Assembly (NCBI RefSeq): GCF_001883705.2
Contig: NZ_MDEQ02000006.1
Location: 186,001 to 250,000 of the forward strand
Origin: Burkholderia catarinensis
GTDB taxonomy: Bacteria; Pseudomonadota; Gammaproteobacteria; Burkholderiales; Burkholderiaceae
DNA length: 64,000 nt
Direction: 5' to 3'
The translations under genes and the position numbers were made by a program. Of this stretch, positions 54,960-63,624 are shown in pieces (position 1 is the first letter of the stretch; each line of letters starts with the position of its first letter). The notes under the pieces are model-generated. The model did not search any database and was not told the DNA's origin. It saw only the letters and a list, made by a program, of their open reading frames with translations.

Positions 54960-55883
54960 ATGAATTACCAGAATTACCAGACGACCCTCGAACGCATCCA
55001 CACCGAACTCGCCCCCTGGATCGGCCAGGGGCGGGTCGCCGACTACATTCCCGAACTCGCGAAAGTGCCAGCCGACAAGTTCGGGATGGCCGTCGTGACG
55101 CTCGACGGAAACGTTTACACGGTCGGCGACGCGCACGAGCGCTTCTCGATCCAGAGCATCTCGAAGCTGTTCGCGTGCACGCTCGCGTTCCAGTTGCTGG
55201 GCGACGCCCTGTGGGAACGGGTCGGCCGCGAGCCGTCCGGCAACGCGTTCAACTCGCTGGTCCAGCTCGAAAGCGAGCGCGGCAAGCCGCGCAATCCGTT
55301 CATCAACGCGGGCGCGCTGGTCGTCACCGACGTGCTGTGCCGCCGCTTCGTGAGGGCCGAGACGGCGCTCGTCGAATTCGTGCGGCGGCTGATCGGCGCG
55401 ACCGACATCGACTACGATTCGCGCGTCGCGCAGTCGGAGCTGCAGCACGCGGAGCGCAATCGCGCGATGGCGCACTTCATGGCGAGCTTCGGCAACATGC
55501 AGATGCCGCCCGACACGGTGATCGATGCGTATTGCCGCCAGTGCGCGATCACGATGAACTGCGTCGAGCTCGCGCGCGCCGCGCTGTTCCTCGCGAACGG
55601 CGGCGTCGCGCCGGTGACCGGCGAGCGGATCGTCGATTCGAGCTCCGCAAAGCGGTTGTCCGCGCTGATGCTGACCTGCGGCACCTATGATGCGGCCGGC
55701 GATTTCGTGTACCGGGTCGGCCTGCCCGCGAAAAGCGGCGTCGGCGGCGGGATCGTCGCGGTGCTGCCCGGCGAGATGGCCGTGTGCGTGTGGGCGCCGG
55801 GGCTCGATGCGAACGGGAACTCGCTGGCGGGCACGCTGGCGCTGGAGTGGTTGACGACTTATACGGGAAGGTCGATTTTTTGA
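54960..55883 (+). CDS. glsA: Glutaminase A
   Basis: A 307-aa serine-dependent beta-lactamase-like glutaminase that hydrolyses glutamine to glutamate and ammonia. The nucleophile motif is S66-I-S-K69 (RFSIQSISKLF). Also seen are NPFINAGALVV, MASFGNM, GGVAPVTGERIVDS and SGVGGGIVAVLPGEMAVCVWAP. Length and motif order match glsA/ybaS-type enzymes. Its last ~30 codons and ~100 bp of downstream sequence occur again after the cytochrome c gene. Divergent from the rstA-like gene. Confidence 0.93.
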   Translation: MNYQNYQTTLERIHTELAPWIGQGRVADYIPELAKVPADKFGMAVVTLDGNVYTVGDAHERFSIQSISKLFACTLAFQLLGDALWERVGREPSGNAFNSLVQLESERGKPRNPFINAGALVVTDVLCRRFVRAETALVEFVRRLIGATDIDYDSRVAQSELQHAERNRAMAHFMASFGNMQMPPDTVIDAYCRQCAITMNCVELARAALFLANGGVAPVTGERIVDSSSAKRLSALMLTCGTYDAAGDFVYRVGLPAKSGVGGGIVAVLPGEMAVCVWAPGLDANGNSLAGTLALEWLTTYTGRSIF

Positions 55884-55985
55884 AGAGGCGAAGTTAGGTG
55901 TGCCTCACTTGGCGCGGCGGCGGCAGGTGAATATCGGCACACTCAATCGAGAATTCGTTATTCGGCAGCAATCGACCCCGTAGAG
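55827..55985. repeat. Direct repeat, glutaminase 3' end, copy A
   Basis: This segment covers the end of glsA (LALEWLTT..GRSIF and stop) and ~100 bp downstream, up to the CAATCGACCCCG element. It is about 80% identical by eye to 56427-56585. Together the two copies bracket the cytochrome c gene. Confidence 0.75.
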
Positions 55986-56019
55986 ACATGCACCGGTTCA
56001 CACAACAAAACCACGAAAA

Positions 56020-56394
56020 ATGAAAATATTCCTTGCGGCTTCATTAGGCATGTCATTGCTTGCTCAAATATCACCTGCCTTCGCGGATAGCGATAACGGG
56101 AAAAAGATCTTCCTGGCGAGATGTGCCATGTGCCACGGAGCAGATGCCAGAGGAACGGGACCACTGGCGAATAAAAGCAACCCACCCACACCCGACCTTA
56201 CGACGCCGGCCTTCAAGAAGCGACTCAACGATTATCCGGGCGTTATTGTCTCGTCAGTCATACTTCGTCCAAACGGGGATCTGATTCCAAAAACGTTGCG
56301 GGAAAATGGCGTAAAACTCCCACCCCATTCGTGGACAGTCAAAGATTTTCGAGATTTGAATCAATATATGAGCGGATTAATTTTAAAAAATTGA
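56020..56394 (+). CDS. Class I c-type cytochrome, small
   Basis: A 124-aa protein. The signal peptide (1-22, ending SPAFA) directs it to the periplasm. The heme site is C35-A-M-C38-H39. DLTTPAFKKRL and WTVKDFRDLNQYMSGLI follow, with the Met in QYM as candidate distal ligand. It would carry electrons in a short respiratory or dehydrogenase chain; the partner is not visible. GC and codon use are lower than the glutaminase and it lies inside the duplicated segment, so it looks imported. Confidence 0.8.
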   Translation: MKIFLAASLGMSLLAQISPAFADSDNGKKIFLARCAMCHGADARGTGPLANKSNPPTPDLTTPAFKKRLNDYPGVIVSSVILRPNGDLIPKTLRENGVKLPPHSWTVKDFRDLNQYMSGLILKN

Positions 56395-56426
56395 ATACTT
56401 TGATTCTAGCTTATATTGCCGGAGTG

Positions 56427-56585
56427 CCAGCACGTTGGCGCTGGAGTGGTTGACGACTTGTTCGGGGCGGTCGATTTTTTAAGGTAGCGAAGCTAGGCGT
56501 GTCTCATCCGGCGCAACGGTGGCAGGGGAATATCGGCACGCTCTATGGGGAATGCGTCGTTCGGTAGTAATCGACCCGGAGCGGT
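56427..56585. repeat. Direct repeat, glutaminase 3' end, copy B
   Basis: A second version of the glutaminase 3' end follows the cytochrome c gene. Its frame still reads LALEWLTTCSGRSIF and stop. It differs from copy A by scattered substitutions, as if from a different strain. Nothing else is recognised in 56395-56738. Confidence 0.75.
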
Positions 56586-56738
56586 CGGTCTGCATTTTCG
56601 AAAGCAGCCATTCGATGCAGTCGTAGATCACTATGATCCAACAGCAAAGGTGACTGCAGTCGATTAGATTTCCACTGCGGCTCTCGGCTCGTTCTCATAG
56701 CTGTGCCGAGATTCGTAAATGGCTATTCCAGTGCCAAC

Positions 56739-57071
56739 TCAGTCATAGTACGACAGCGCGATCAAAGGGGGGCCTTGCTCGTGGGTTCGGCGCCAGTTCA
56801 CAAATGCACATGCGTCTTGCAAAGCCGCGAATTGCTCCGGGCAGCGCTCCCTGAAATTATTGGCGGCACCGAGTTGTATCGCCAACGTGCGGCCCGGGAG
56901 AACGTGCACACTAGTCATTTCGGCGCCGGGTTCATCGAGATAACCAAAACAGTCAATCAATGCATTCATGTTGTTCCCATAGAATGCGGGAAATCCAAAG
57001 ATCTGCGATAGGACCCGATGAAAGGATATCCAGTCTGTGATTTCAGTCGTGTCTACAAAAACTATCGTCAT
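56739..57071 (-). CDS. Barstar-like ribonuclease inhibitor
   Basis: A 110-aa protein with the barstar fold: DTTEITDWISFHRVLSQIFGFPAFYGNNMNALIDCF is the family's conserved first half, with the Asn/Asp-rich loop typical of ligand contacts. Barstar proteins inhibit RNase toxins of the barnase family. No barnase-like toxin is adjacent, so this is a solitary immunity gene, likely left over from or standing in for a polymorphic toxin. Lower GC than the core genome. Confidence 0.78.
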   Translation of the reverse strand: MTIVFVDTTEITDWISFHRVLSQIFGFPAFYGNNMNALIDCFGYLDEPGAEMTSVHVLPGRTLAIQLGAANNFRERCPEQFAALQDACAFVNWRRTHEQGPPLIALSYYD

Positions 57072-57264
57072 TACGCCTTTTCCTCACGTTCGTGTCCGGA
57101 TTACTGATGAACCAATATGCAAATCGTCAGTGCCTTTCAAGCTGACGTCGAACGGCCGCTTCTGGCTGGCCGATGCGAATCGACTCAGAGGGACACCCAG
57201 TGGCAACAGGAATTCGGCCAGGCGGTTGGCAATCAACGGGAACGACTCACCTTCTTTGCGCGTG

Positions 57265-57735
57265 TTACGACGACCTGTGAATCCGAACGCTCGTCCAGTC
57301 GAGCCGAAGAAACCCAATTGAGATGGCAGGACCATCGATCGGGAGCAAACAATACTCTAAGCCACCAGGCGCATAACCCAGCGATCCCCAATCCATCGAG
57401 ATAAGTTTCCCCCATGAATAGTGGTCGGTCTTCACGGCGTCTCGCACTATCCTTTCGGGCAATTGTGACGTATCGGGCTTCGACTGAAGGTGCGCCACGA
57501 CCTCCTTCTCAACATAGAGATGCGGCAGCAGGACTTCAACCAAATGAGGACCATTTTGCGCAAAGCGTCCGGTTGTTCCGAACACCGTGGCCGACTGTAC
57601 TGCCTGGACAATGTCAATTTCCTGCCGTGTATCGATCCATTCCTCGGTCATCCAGTCATAGTCGCCATTGCACGGCACCTTGATTACTGCTGCCTCGAAG
57701 TCAAGCCTCACGAGTCCTAGGTTGATGGAATACAT
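57265..57735 (-). CDS. Uncharacterised protein, possible immunity gene, frameshifted 3' end
   Basis: A 156-aa soluble protein (MYSINLGLVRLDFEAAVIKV, WGKLISMDWGSLGYAPGG, IDGPAISIGFLRLDW). No family recognised. The start overlaps the stop of the next upstream gene by 19 bp, so they are cotranscribed. Downstream (57084-57265) a different frame continues with FPLIANRLAEFLLPLG and VSLKGTDDLH, suggesting that the original protein was longer and one frameshift near 57265-57290 truncated it. Confidence 0.5.
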   Translation of the reverse strand: MYSINLGLVRLDFEAAVIKVPCNGDYDWMTEEWIDTRQEIDIVQAVQSATVFGTTGRFAQNGPHLVEVLLPHLYVEKEVVAHLQSKPDTSQLPERIVRDAVKTDHYSWGKLISMDWGSLGYAPGGLEYCLLPIDGPAISIGFLRLDWTSVRIHRSS

Positions 57736-58085
57736 GCGTTGTGCGAAATGATGTGATGCGATGACCGATTGTCGACGATTCGTGTTTCGATGTCGACTGC
57801 CCGTTGACGGCCGTACCGCGTCCCACGACTGCGCGCGACGGTCCGGATGCAGTCACCGTCGAAGCCAATCCTCGCGACCGATACCATAGACGCGACACAT
57901 TCGTCGTATGCCTCTTCGAGTAACATAAATAAGTGATCCGAAGTCGGAAATGATGCGTACAGGGATTCGTACCGCTTCAGTAGAAAGCCCCCGTCTTCGA
58001 GTTGTTCGATCTCGACCTTCACGGTCGTGCCTTCACTTTCGCCTCGGCCATCAGGGGATTTCCGTGTTGGCGCCCAAATCAGCAT
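57717..58085 (-). CDS. Uncharacterised small protein, accessory island
   Basis: A 122-aa soluble protein (KVEIEQLEDGGFLLKRYESL, FPTSDHLFMLLEEAYDECV, RIGFDGDCIRTVARS). No family or catalytic motif recognised. Overlaps the next leftward gene by 19 bp. Context of small orphan genes suggests an immunity-type protein, but this is inference only. Confidence 0.5.
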   Translation of the reverse strand: MLIWAPTRKSPDGRGESEGTTVKVEIEQLEDGGFLLKRYESLYASFPTSDHLFMLLEEAYDECVASMVSVARIGFDGDCIRTVARSRGTRYGRQRAVDIETRIVDNRSSHHIISHNACIPST

Positions 58086-58220
58086 AGGTGGCTCGTGTCC
58101 GTTGAACGTAGTGCTTTCAGATGCGTCGATCAGGGTTGTTCGCTTGCCTCACCGGGCATAGTCGACGATCTAGGCAATCGTGTCGAACGACCTGAACTGG
58201 CCGTAACGAACGCTTGTCGA

Positions 58221-58478
58221 TCAGCCGGATTGAAGGTTCGCTACGCAGTCGAGTAGTGCTTCTGCGAAGTGCGGATGAGATAAATCGATGCCAACACGAG
58301 CAAGTGAAAGCAACAATTGCTCTACCCCTTCGACAACTCCGACAATGCGTCCATTTTCGACGGGGTCGTGAAAGTTGGGCAGCGCTTCCGGCAAGTGAGA
58401 TTCGATACTCGCATTTCCGTGTTCAACCGTAAGTTCGATCCCGAACGGCAGCAAAAACTCTCGTTTTGCGTTCATCAT
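58221..58478 (-). CDS. Uncharacterised small protein, accessory island
   Basis: An 85-aa protein (NAKREFLLPFGIELTVEHG, VEGVEQLLLSLARVGIDLSHPHFAEALLDCV). The ATG at 58478 is preceded by AGGATCAG. No family recognised; the amphipathic C-terminal helix resembles small immunity-type proteins found in Burkholderia accessory regions. Imperfect direct repeats flank it (58161-58206 and 58509-58554). Confidence 0.5.
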   Translation of the reverse strand: MMNAKREFLLPFGIELTVEHGNASIESHLPEALPNFHDPVENGRIVGVVEGVEQLLLSLARVGIDLSHPHFAEALLDCVANLQSG

Positions 58479-58683
58479 TCTGATCCTGGTGCTGATCACA
58501 GCGGCGTTGTCAACGATCTAGCCTGTGGCGTCGAACGACTGCTGCTGGCCGCGCCCTGACGCCGGGGCATGTAACGGTCGCAAGCTCCCGTTGTCCATGC
58601 GCAGCCTCCCAATCATGAAGCGTAGCCACACCGGGGAGCCTCTTTCCGTTTGGCCCGGTGGGTTCAGAAAGTCGGCGGATAAG

Positions 58684-59085
58684 CTATCCGAAAACCCGAG
58701 CCCATACCGCCCGAAGGCGTCGCGCTCGGTCTTCGAAGAGATATGAGGCCGCCAGCGTCAAGAGACCTGAAATTGCCCCCGTCACGATGTGCTCGACATA
58801 GGGGATGCGGTAGTGACTCGTGTGCGAGTAGGCGTCGCCCAACGTTGTCAGGACGCCAACGACCAACGCATTGCCGTATCGATGCGCGTAGAGTTTCGCC
58901 GCAGGCGTGAAAGTCAAAAGTACAGCCAGGAGCCCAGTAAGCAGACCTGTATGAAGTGCAATAGTCCAGTGGGCAAGGCTCATGATATTGCCCCAGCTCC
59001 CCGGCATGCAGGTCATGCACGCACTGGTCGGCTGCCAGAAACGCTGGATAAACAGTCTGACGCGGTGCTTCCACTCGGTTGACAT
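58684..59085 (-). CDS. Small membrane protein
   Basis: A 133-aa protein with at least three hydrophobic segments (LAHWTIALHTGLLTGLLAVLLTF, ALVVGVLTTLGDAYSHTSHY and VEHIVTGAISGLLTLAASYLF), a basic N-terminus and a basic C-terminal tail. Holin-like or permease-accessory roles are possible, but no family was recognised. Confidence 0.55.
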   Translation of the reverse strand: MSTEWKHRVRLFIQRFWQPTSACMTCMPGSWGNIMSLAHWTIALHTGLLTGLLAVLLTFTPAAKLYAHRYGNALVVGVLTTLGDAYSHTSHYRIPYVEHIVTGAISGLLTLAASYLFEDRARRLRAVWARVFG

Positions 59086-59518
59086 GATGCATTCCCATCA
59101 ATGCCGTCGCCACGGCCGACGCCACCACACGTCTCGTTGAAGCAGTTTCCAAACCCCAGTTTCCAAACCCTTTAACGAGCTTGCCGCCCTCGTCACGGAT
59201 AGGTTGACTGTGCGCCGTAGAGGCCGAGCAATAACCTGGACATGGGGGAATACTACTCCACGATCAGACGGCCGCTGTTTCGACCAAGACCGGGACTCAA
59301 CTCTTGCGTCTATCGGTGCGGTCCCGTCCATGACGGGCATCGAACGATGCGCTTGCGCGCGAAGTCGACGTCCGGCATCGACCCTGAACTGCCCGTCGCA
59401 AGGCACTGACGGGAATGGCCGGTTTCTGACGCGGATGCTTCGCCGAGCGAGGGGCAGACGTGGCGATCAGCTACGTTGCGTCGGCCGACAAGAAACCGGA
59501 TCGTTTGATGCCGGTAAT
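59086..59518. other. 433-bp region without a supported gene
   Basis: Frames here are short, change strand and have no family match, and no ribosome-binding site supports them. Probably decayed sequence at the edge of the accessory patch. Confidence 0.4.
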
Positions 59519-60139
59519 TCAGCCGAGATCGACGTTGAAGGCGATGTCCCAGGTGCCGGCGCCGTTTTTGGCCAGGCCGATGAGCATCAGGCCAAGCGCC
59601 TCAAGCGTCTGGGCCATATGCAGGCCGCCTACGTCGAACGGGCGCAGCCCAAGACTCGAGATGAAAGTTGCGACGCGCGCCTTGGCCTCCGAATCATCGG
59701 CTGCGATAAACGCGTCGAGGCGCCCACCCCGCGCAAGTACGTGGCCAAAGAGCGTGTTGAACGCCTTCACGACATGTGCGCCGGCGGAGGCGCTCTTGGC
59801 GATTTCCTGCGCACCGGAACTGCCGTGGGGGGTAACGACGCCCTTGAGGTCGGGGGGAACCGGGTTGGTGATGTCGATGATCACCTTGCCGTCGAGCGCG
59901 TTCCCGTACTTGGCGACCACCGCCGCCGCACTGGTGTACGGCACGGCGAGGATGACGATGTCGCCCGCAGGCGCAGCTCCGTACGTCCCGGTGGTCGCTC
60001 CAGCGCCGAGCTGATCCGCCAGCGCCAGCGCCTTGGCGGAGTCGCGGCTGACCACCTCGACCGCGTGTCCAGCCTTGGCGGCACGGCCGCCGATAGCTGC
60101 AGCCATGCTGCCTGTACCGATGATGCTGATCGTGCCCAT
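59519..60139 (-). CDS. NADPH-dependent F420 reductase-like dinucleotide-binding oxidoreductase 1
   Basis: A 206-aa protein with an N-terminal Rossmann fold (IIGTGSMAAAIGG) followed by VVSRDSAKALALADQLG, the dinucleotide-specificity loop. Also VKAFNTLFG and FISSLGLRPFDVGG, as in F420H2:NADP oxidoreductase relatives. The substrate is unknown, and actinobacterial F420 is unlikely to be used here. It shares about half its residues with the 211-aa paralogue at 61342. Confidence 0.78.
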   Translation of the reverse strand: MGTISIIGTGSMAAAIGGRAAKAGHAVEVVSRDSAKALALADQLGAGATTGTYGAAPAGDIVILAVPYTSAAAVVAKYGNALDGKVIIDITNPVPPDLKGVVTPHGSSGAQEIAKSASAGAHVVKAFNTLFGHVLARGGRLDAFIAADDSEAKARVATFISSLGLRPFDVGGLHMAQTLEALGLMLIGLAKNGAGTWDIAFNVDLG

Positions 60140-60341
60140 TGCAGTTTCCTCGTGAGTTGGGGTATCGCCCGTAGTTTCCAGACGGCCCCCCCCCCGTTGA
60201 TATTCTTTGCGTGTTCGCAGCCGCGTGCGTCATCCGTCATGCCATTCACGGGTCGATAGCGTCTTTACCCATGCGGATAACGGCATCGCGACATTGCGGT
60301 CCGCCGGGCTCGTTGCGACCTGGTCCCTGTCTCGGCCCAAC

Positions 60342-61280
60342 TCAGCGAGCCGGGAAGTAGTGGCCGTTATCCAGATCGGCGAGCAGGTTTGGCTGAGTGG
60401 GTTCCCAGCCGAGAACCTGGCGGGTGATGCGGTTGGACGCCGGGAGGTTTAGCGTGACCAAATTCGTCAGGAACCCAAAGTATCTAGGCAGCATCAGTAC
60501 GTCCGCTGGAATGCTCACTGCCGACACGCCCAGACGGCGGCCAATCGCCTCGGCGATGTCGCGGAACCGGATACCCTCGCCCTCGACCCCGTGCCAATTT
60601 CTGCCAGCAGGACCCTTCTCCAGTGCGAGGCGGAACAAGGAAGCGAGGTCGCGGCTGTGCACGGCCGGCCACAGGTTCGTGCCGTCCCCAGGGTAGCCGA
60701 TGACGCCCTTCTCTTTTGCGAGCCCGATTAGCAGGGAGAGCAAGCCAGCATCGGTCGTGCTGTGCGCGATGGGAGGGATCCGCACGATCGACGACCGTAC
60801 GCCGCGCTCCGCAAGGCCGACGACGGCGAGCTCGACGACGTTGCGAACCCGCAGGGTGCCCTTGTACCGATCGCCGCCGGGAAGGGCTGGGTCCTCCTCG
60901 GTGGCTGGCCGGCCCAGATTTTCCCACCCGGGCGAGCCAATGCTCCCCGACACGACCAGCGGCTTTCCGGTTCCGGCCAGTGCTTCGCCGTATGCGAGCA
61001 TGATCTGACGCTCCGCGGCGGCCACGGCGTCAATCCCGCCGGAGGGAAGCAGGTCTTGCCGGTGCGCGACGTGGATGACGCCATCCGACTCCGCCGCCGC
61101 GGCCTTGAGCCCATCGAGGTCGGAAATATCCCCGCGGCGCACCTTGGCGCCGAGCGCGGACACCGCCGCCGCGGACTCGTCCGACCTGGCCAGGCCGGTA
61201 ACCTCGTGACCTGCGGCGATCAGATCGGGGATGATGTACGAACCAATATGGCCGGTCCCGCCAGTAACTAAAACGTGCAT
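60342..61280 (-). CDS. NAD(P)-dependent epimerase/extended SDR protein
   Basis: A 312-aa extended short-chain dehydrogenase-like protein. VTGGTGHIGSYIIPDLIAAG is the Gly-rich nucleotide motif. VVSGSIGSPG and RDLASLFRLALEKG (HSRD) are typical of the NAD-dependent epimerase family. The Tyr-x-x-x-Lys active site is altered (RYKGTLRVRN region), so catalytic type is uncertain. Located between the two F420-reductase-like paralogues. Confidence 0.75.
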   Translation of the reverse strand: MHVLVTGGTGHIGSYIIPDLIAAGHEVTGLARSDESAAAVSALGAKVRRGDISDLDGLKAAAAESDGVIHVAHRQDLLPSGGIDAVAAAERQIMLAYGEALAGTGKPLVVSGSIGSPGWENLGRPATEEDPALPGGDRYKGTLRVRNVVELAVVGLAERGVRSSIVRIPPIAHSTTDAGLLSLLIGLAKEKGVIGYPGDGTNLWPAVHSRDLASLFRLALEKGPAGRNWHGVEGEGIRFRDIAEAIGRRLGVSAVSIPADVLMLPRYFGFLTNLVTLNLPASNRITRQVLGWEPTQPNLLADLDNGHYFPAR

Positions 61281-61341
61281 GTAACTGCTCCTTGTGGGTG
61301 ATGTGGGCGATGTGACGCGAGAAGTGGTGGTGCCGATGCAC

Positions 61342-61977
61342 TCAACCGAGCAGGCTGACGCCGATCGAGAAATTGGTGTGCTTGACGGAGTGGGTCAGGA
61401 GGCCCAGCGACAGCAGGCAGGCGTGCTCCAGCGTTCGCGCCATGGGCAGTTGCCCGACATCCATCGGGCGTAGTCCGAGGCTTTCGATGAACGCCGAGAC
61501 GCGTGCCTGCGCCTGCGCGTCGTCCCCGGCGATGAACACGTCCAACGGGTGGCCCTTGGTGGAGCCGGCAGCCAAAACGTGGGAGAACAAGGTATTGAAC
61601 GCCTTGACGACTTTTGCATCGGCAGGAGCGGCCTTGGCGATCTCGTTCGCGCCGGAACTGTCGCCAGCGGTCACTAAGCTTGTGTGGTCGGAGGCGACGG
61701 GGTTGGTGATGTCGACGAGGAGCTTGCCTGCTAGCGCTTCGCCGTACTGCTTCACCACGTCAAGGGCGGCAGAGTAAGGAATTGCCAGGATGACAATCTC
61801 CCCGGCCGGGACGTCGCCAAACGTTCCTGTCGTCGCACGGGCGCCGACCTGCTCCGCCAGTGCCCGTGCCTTCGCGGCGTCGCGACTCATCACCTCGACG
61901 GTATGCCCGGCCTTGGCGGCAAGGCCGGCGATCGCCATGGCCATGCCTCCTGCGCCGATGATGCTGATTGTGCTCAT
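61342..61977 (-). CDS. NADPH-dependent F420 reductase-like oxidoreductase 2
   Basis: A 211-aa paralogue of the 59519 gene: SIIGAGGMAMAIAGLAAKAGH, VEVMSRDAAKARALAEQVG, VVKAFNTLFSHVLA, SLGLRPMDVGQL. Its promoter region carries the tandem HxlR operators, so it is the first gene under HxlR control. Substrate unknown. Confidence 0.8.
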   Translation of the reverse strand: MSTISIIGAGGMAMAIAGLAAKAGHTVEVMSRDAAKARALAEQVGARATTGTFGDVPAGEIVILAIPYSAALDVVKQYGEALAGKLLVDITNPVASDHTSLVTAGDSSGANEIAKAAPADAKVVKAFNTLFSHVLAAGSTKGHPLDVFIAGDDAQAQARVSAFIESLGLRPMDVGQLPMARTLEHACLLSLGLLTHSVKHTNFSIGVSLLG

Positions 61978-62036
61978 GTAATCTCCTGGTCAGTTGGAGG
62001 GCGCGCGTACTCGCGAAGAAGCCATGCCGCCATATT

Positions 62037-62085
62037 ACTTGCAAAATACAAGTGATCAACAGAATTTAACTTGCACCATGCAAGC
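62037..62085. promoter_or_regulatory. Two tandem HxlR-type palindromic operators
   Basis: ACTTGCAAAATACAAGT (62037-62053) and ACTTGCACCATGCAAGC (62069-62085) are two near-identical palindromes, centres 32 bp apart (about three helical turns). They sit between the divergent HxlR gene and oxidoreductase 2, where a repressor could block both. The HxlR connection is inferred. Confidence 0.65.
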
Positions 62086-62102
62086 GATGTTAGGATATAG
62101 CT

Positions 62103-62555
62103 ATGAAGACGACATCTAAAAAAGACGTGCGGTCACATTGCGCAGTGAACTACGGCGTAGAGGTTTTCGGCGACCGGTGGTCGCTCCTGATCGTTCGCGA
62201 CATCGTTTTTGTGGGCAAGAGGACATATGGCGAGTTCCTGAAATCGGAAGAAGGAATCGCGACCAATGTCCTTGCATCCCGCCTTGCCTTTCTGGAGGAG
62301 CAAGGCATTCTCTCGAGAGCGCCCAGCCCCGACGACGGGCGTAAGGACTACTACACGCTGACCGAGAAGGGCCTGGATCTCATTCCGATTGTGCTGAACA
62401 TTGTCCTTTGGAGCGCGAAGCACGATTCGAAGTCGTACGTGCGGCGTAGCAAAGCGTTTGCTGCTCGACTAAGTCAAAGCCCGATGGAGGTGAGCGAAGA
62501 GGTGAAGACGCTGGTCCGCAATGGCGGATGCATCTTTCCGGAGAGCCGGGAATGA
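62103..62555 (+). CDS. HxlR-family transcriptional regulator
   Basis: A 150-aa winged-helix protein. VEVFGDRWSLLIVRDIVFVGKRTYGEF, EEGIATNVLASRLAFLEEQGIL and SPDDGRKDYYTLTEKG are the HxlR signature. Members often sense aldehydes, quinones or redox stress and control a divergent detoxification gene. It is divergent from an F420 reductase-like gene and has tandem palindromes in the gap, so autoregulation plus control of that gene is likely. Confidence 0.87.
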   Translation: MKTTSKKDVRSHCAVNYGVEVFGDRWSLLIVRDIVFVGKRTYGEFLKSEEGIATNVLASRLAFLEEQGILSRAPSPDDGRKDYYTLTEKGLDLIPIVLNIVLWSAKHDSKSYVRRSKAFAARLSQSPMEVSEEVKTLVRNGGCIFPESRE

Positions 62556-62952
62556 GCAAGCCGGCAAGGGCACACTGTTACGTCGCAAGCCGAAACGGAA
62601 GTGACTCGGCAACATGGCGACGGCCCGGACCGATGGCCGAGACTACAGTCAACCGCAAATCGACTTGCACGTATCCAGTCGCGGTCGGCCGGATAGACGT
62701 CGATAACGGCTGAGTTCGCATCGCCCCGTGCGAACGGTATCAGCTCGGTTAGCTTCGCTTGGCCGAACATCGGGATCTCCGTTCCGGCTGGGCATTCGAC
62801 GAGCGCGCGCCGTGCGAGGGGGCGATCCACGGCTGATCCACCGACTACCCGACCCGATGGCTGCGATGGCCAGCGCTACGCCGGCCCAGGCGCGTCGATC
62901 TGCGAGGCCCTTCCGTTGCATCGGATCGCGTGATGTCTGCGGTCATGACTCG
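62556..62952 (-). pseudogene. Possible gene remnant
   Basis: Leftward frames contain ADRRAWAGVALAIAAIGSG, resembling an N-terminal export segment, and in another frame PAGTEIPMFGQAKL and DANSAVIDVYPADRDW, which look protein-like. The frame switches imply a frameshifted fragment of a small exported protein. No family named; may be noise. Confidence 0.25.
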
Positions 62953-63552
62953 TCAGTCGAACTTGACCAGGTCCTTGAAGATCAGTTGACCCCAGCTATT
63001 TCCGCGCGCCTGCACAAGCAGTCCACCTTCCGAAAGCCGGCCAAGCTTGATCGGCGAGAAACCGAGATTTCGCGCAAGCTCACCAATCTCCGTTGCCGCG
63101 TCGTCATTGTCGCTCGCCAGGAACACGACTCGCCTACCACCGTGTACGGCCGGACTTTGGTCAAGGACGGCAGCGCCCAAATGGTTGAAGCCCTTGACCA
63201 GTCTTCCTCCGGTGAAGGCCTGGGCGACGAACCTGGAAGAAGGCTGTCCTCCCAATTCCTCCGGGGGCACGCCGTAGGCATTGGTCACATCGACGATGGT
63301 CTTTCCCTGCCAGGTCGGCAGCGCCTTCGCGACATCCGGGTGCGACTCGAAACGGACAGCCAAAAAGATGATGTCCGCCTTGACGGCTTCCGTCAGTTTT
63401 TTGGGAATGATTTCAGGTCCGATCGCGGCCGCGGCGGACGCAAAGCTTTCCGGGTCGCGCGTGGTTGCCACGGAGACTTCGATGCCGCTTCGGGCAAACG
63501 CCTTGGCAAGAGCCTGGCCGATATTACCGAAGCCGATAATTGCGTAACTCAT
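62953..63552 (-). CDS. NAD(P)-binding oxidoreductase, F420-reductase-like 3
   Basis: A 199-aa protein with an N-terminal Rossmann fold (YAIIGFGNIGQALAKAFARSG, then VSVATTRDPESF). It also has TIVDVTNAYGVPPEEL, LVKGFNHLGAAVLDQ and RRVVFLASDNDDAATEIG. Third and most divergent of the related enzymes in this cluster. Confidence 0.72.
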   Translation of the reverse strand: MSYAIIGFGNIGQALAKAFARSGIEVSVATTRDPESFASAAAAIGPEIIPKKLTEAVKADIIFLAVRFESHPDVAKALPTWQGKTIVDVTNAYGVPPEELGGQPSSRFVAQAFTGGRLVKGFNHLGAAVLDQSPAVHGGRRVVFLASDNDDAATEIGELARNLGFSPIKLGRLSEGGLLVQARGNSWGQLIFKDLVKFD

Positions 63553-63624
63553 CTATTTTCCTTGGATTTTCTCCGCCCGACGGGCGCCGGATATCGAATG
63601 GAGTGACTGGCGGGGCATGAGGCG

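Noticed and set aside
59098..59406. 102-codon leftward frame
   Set aside because: No family match and no ribosome-binding site; in decayed accessory sequence.
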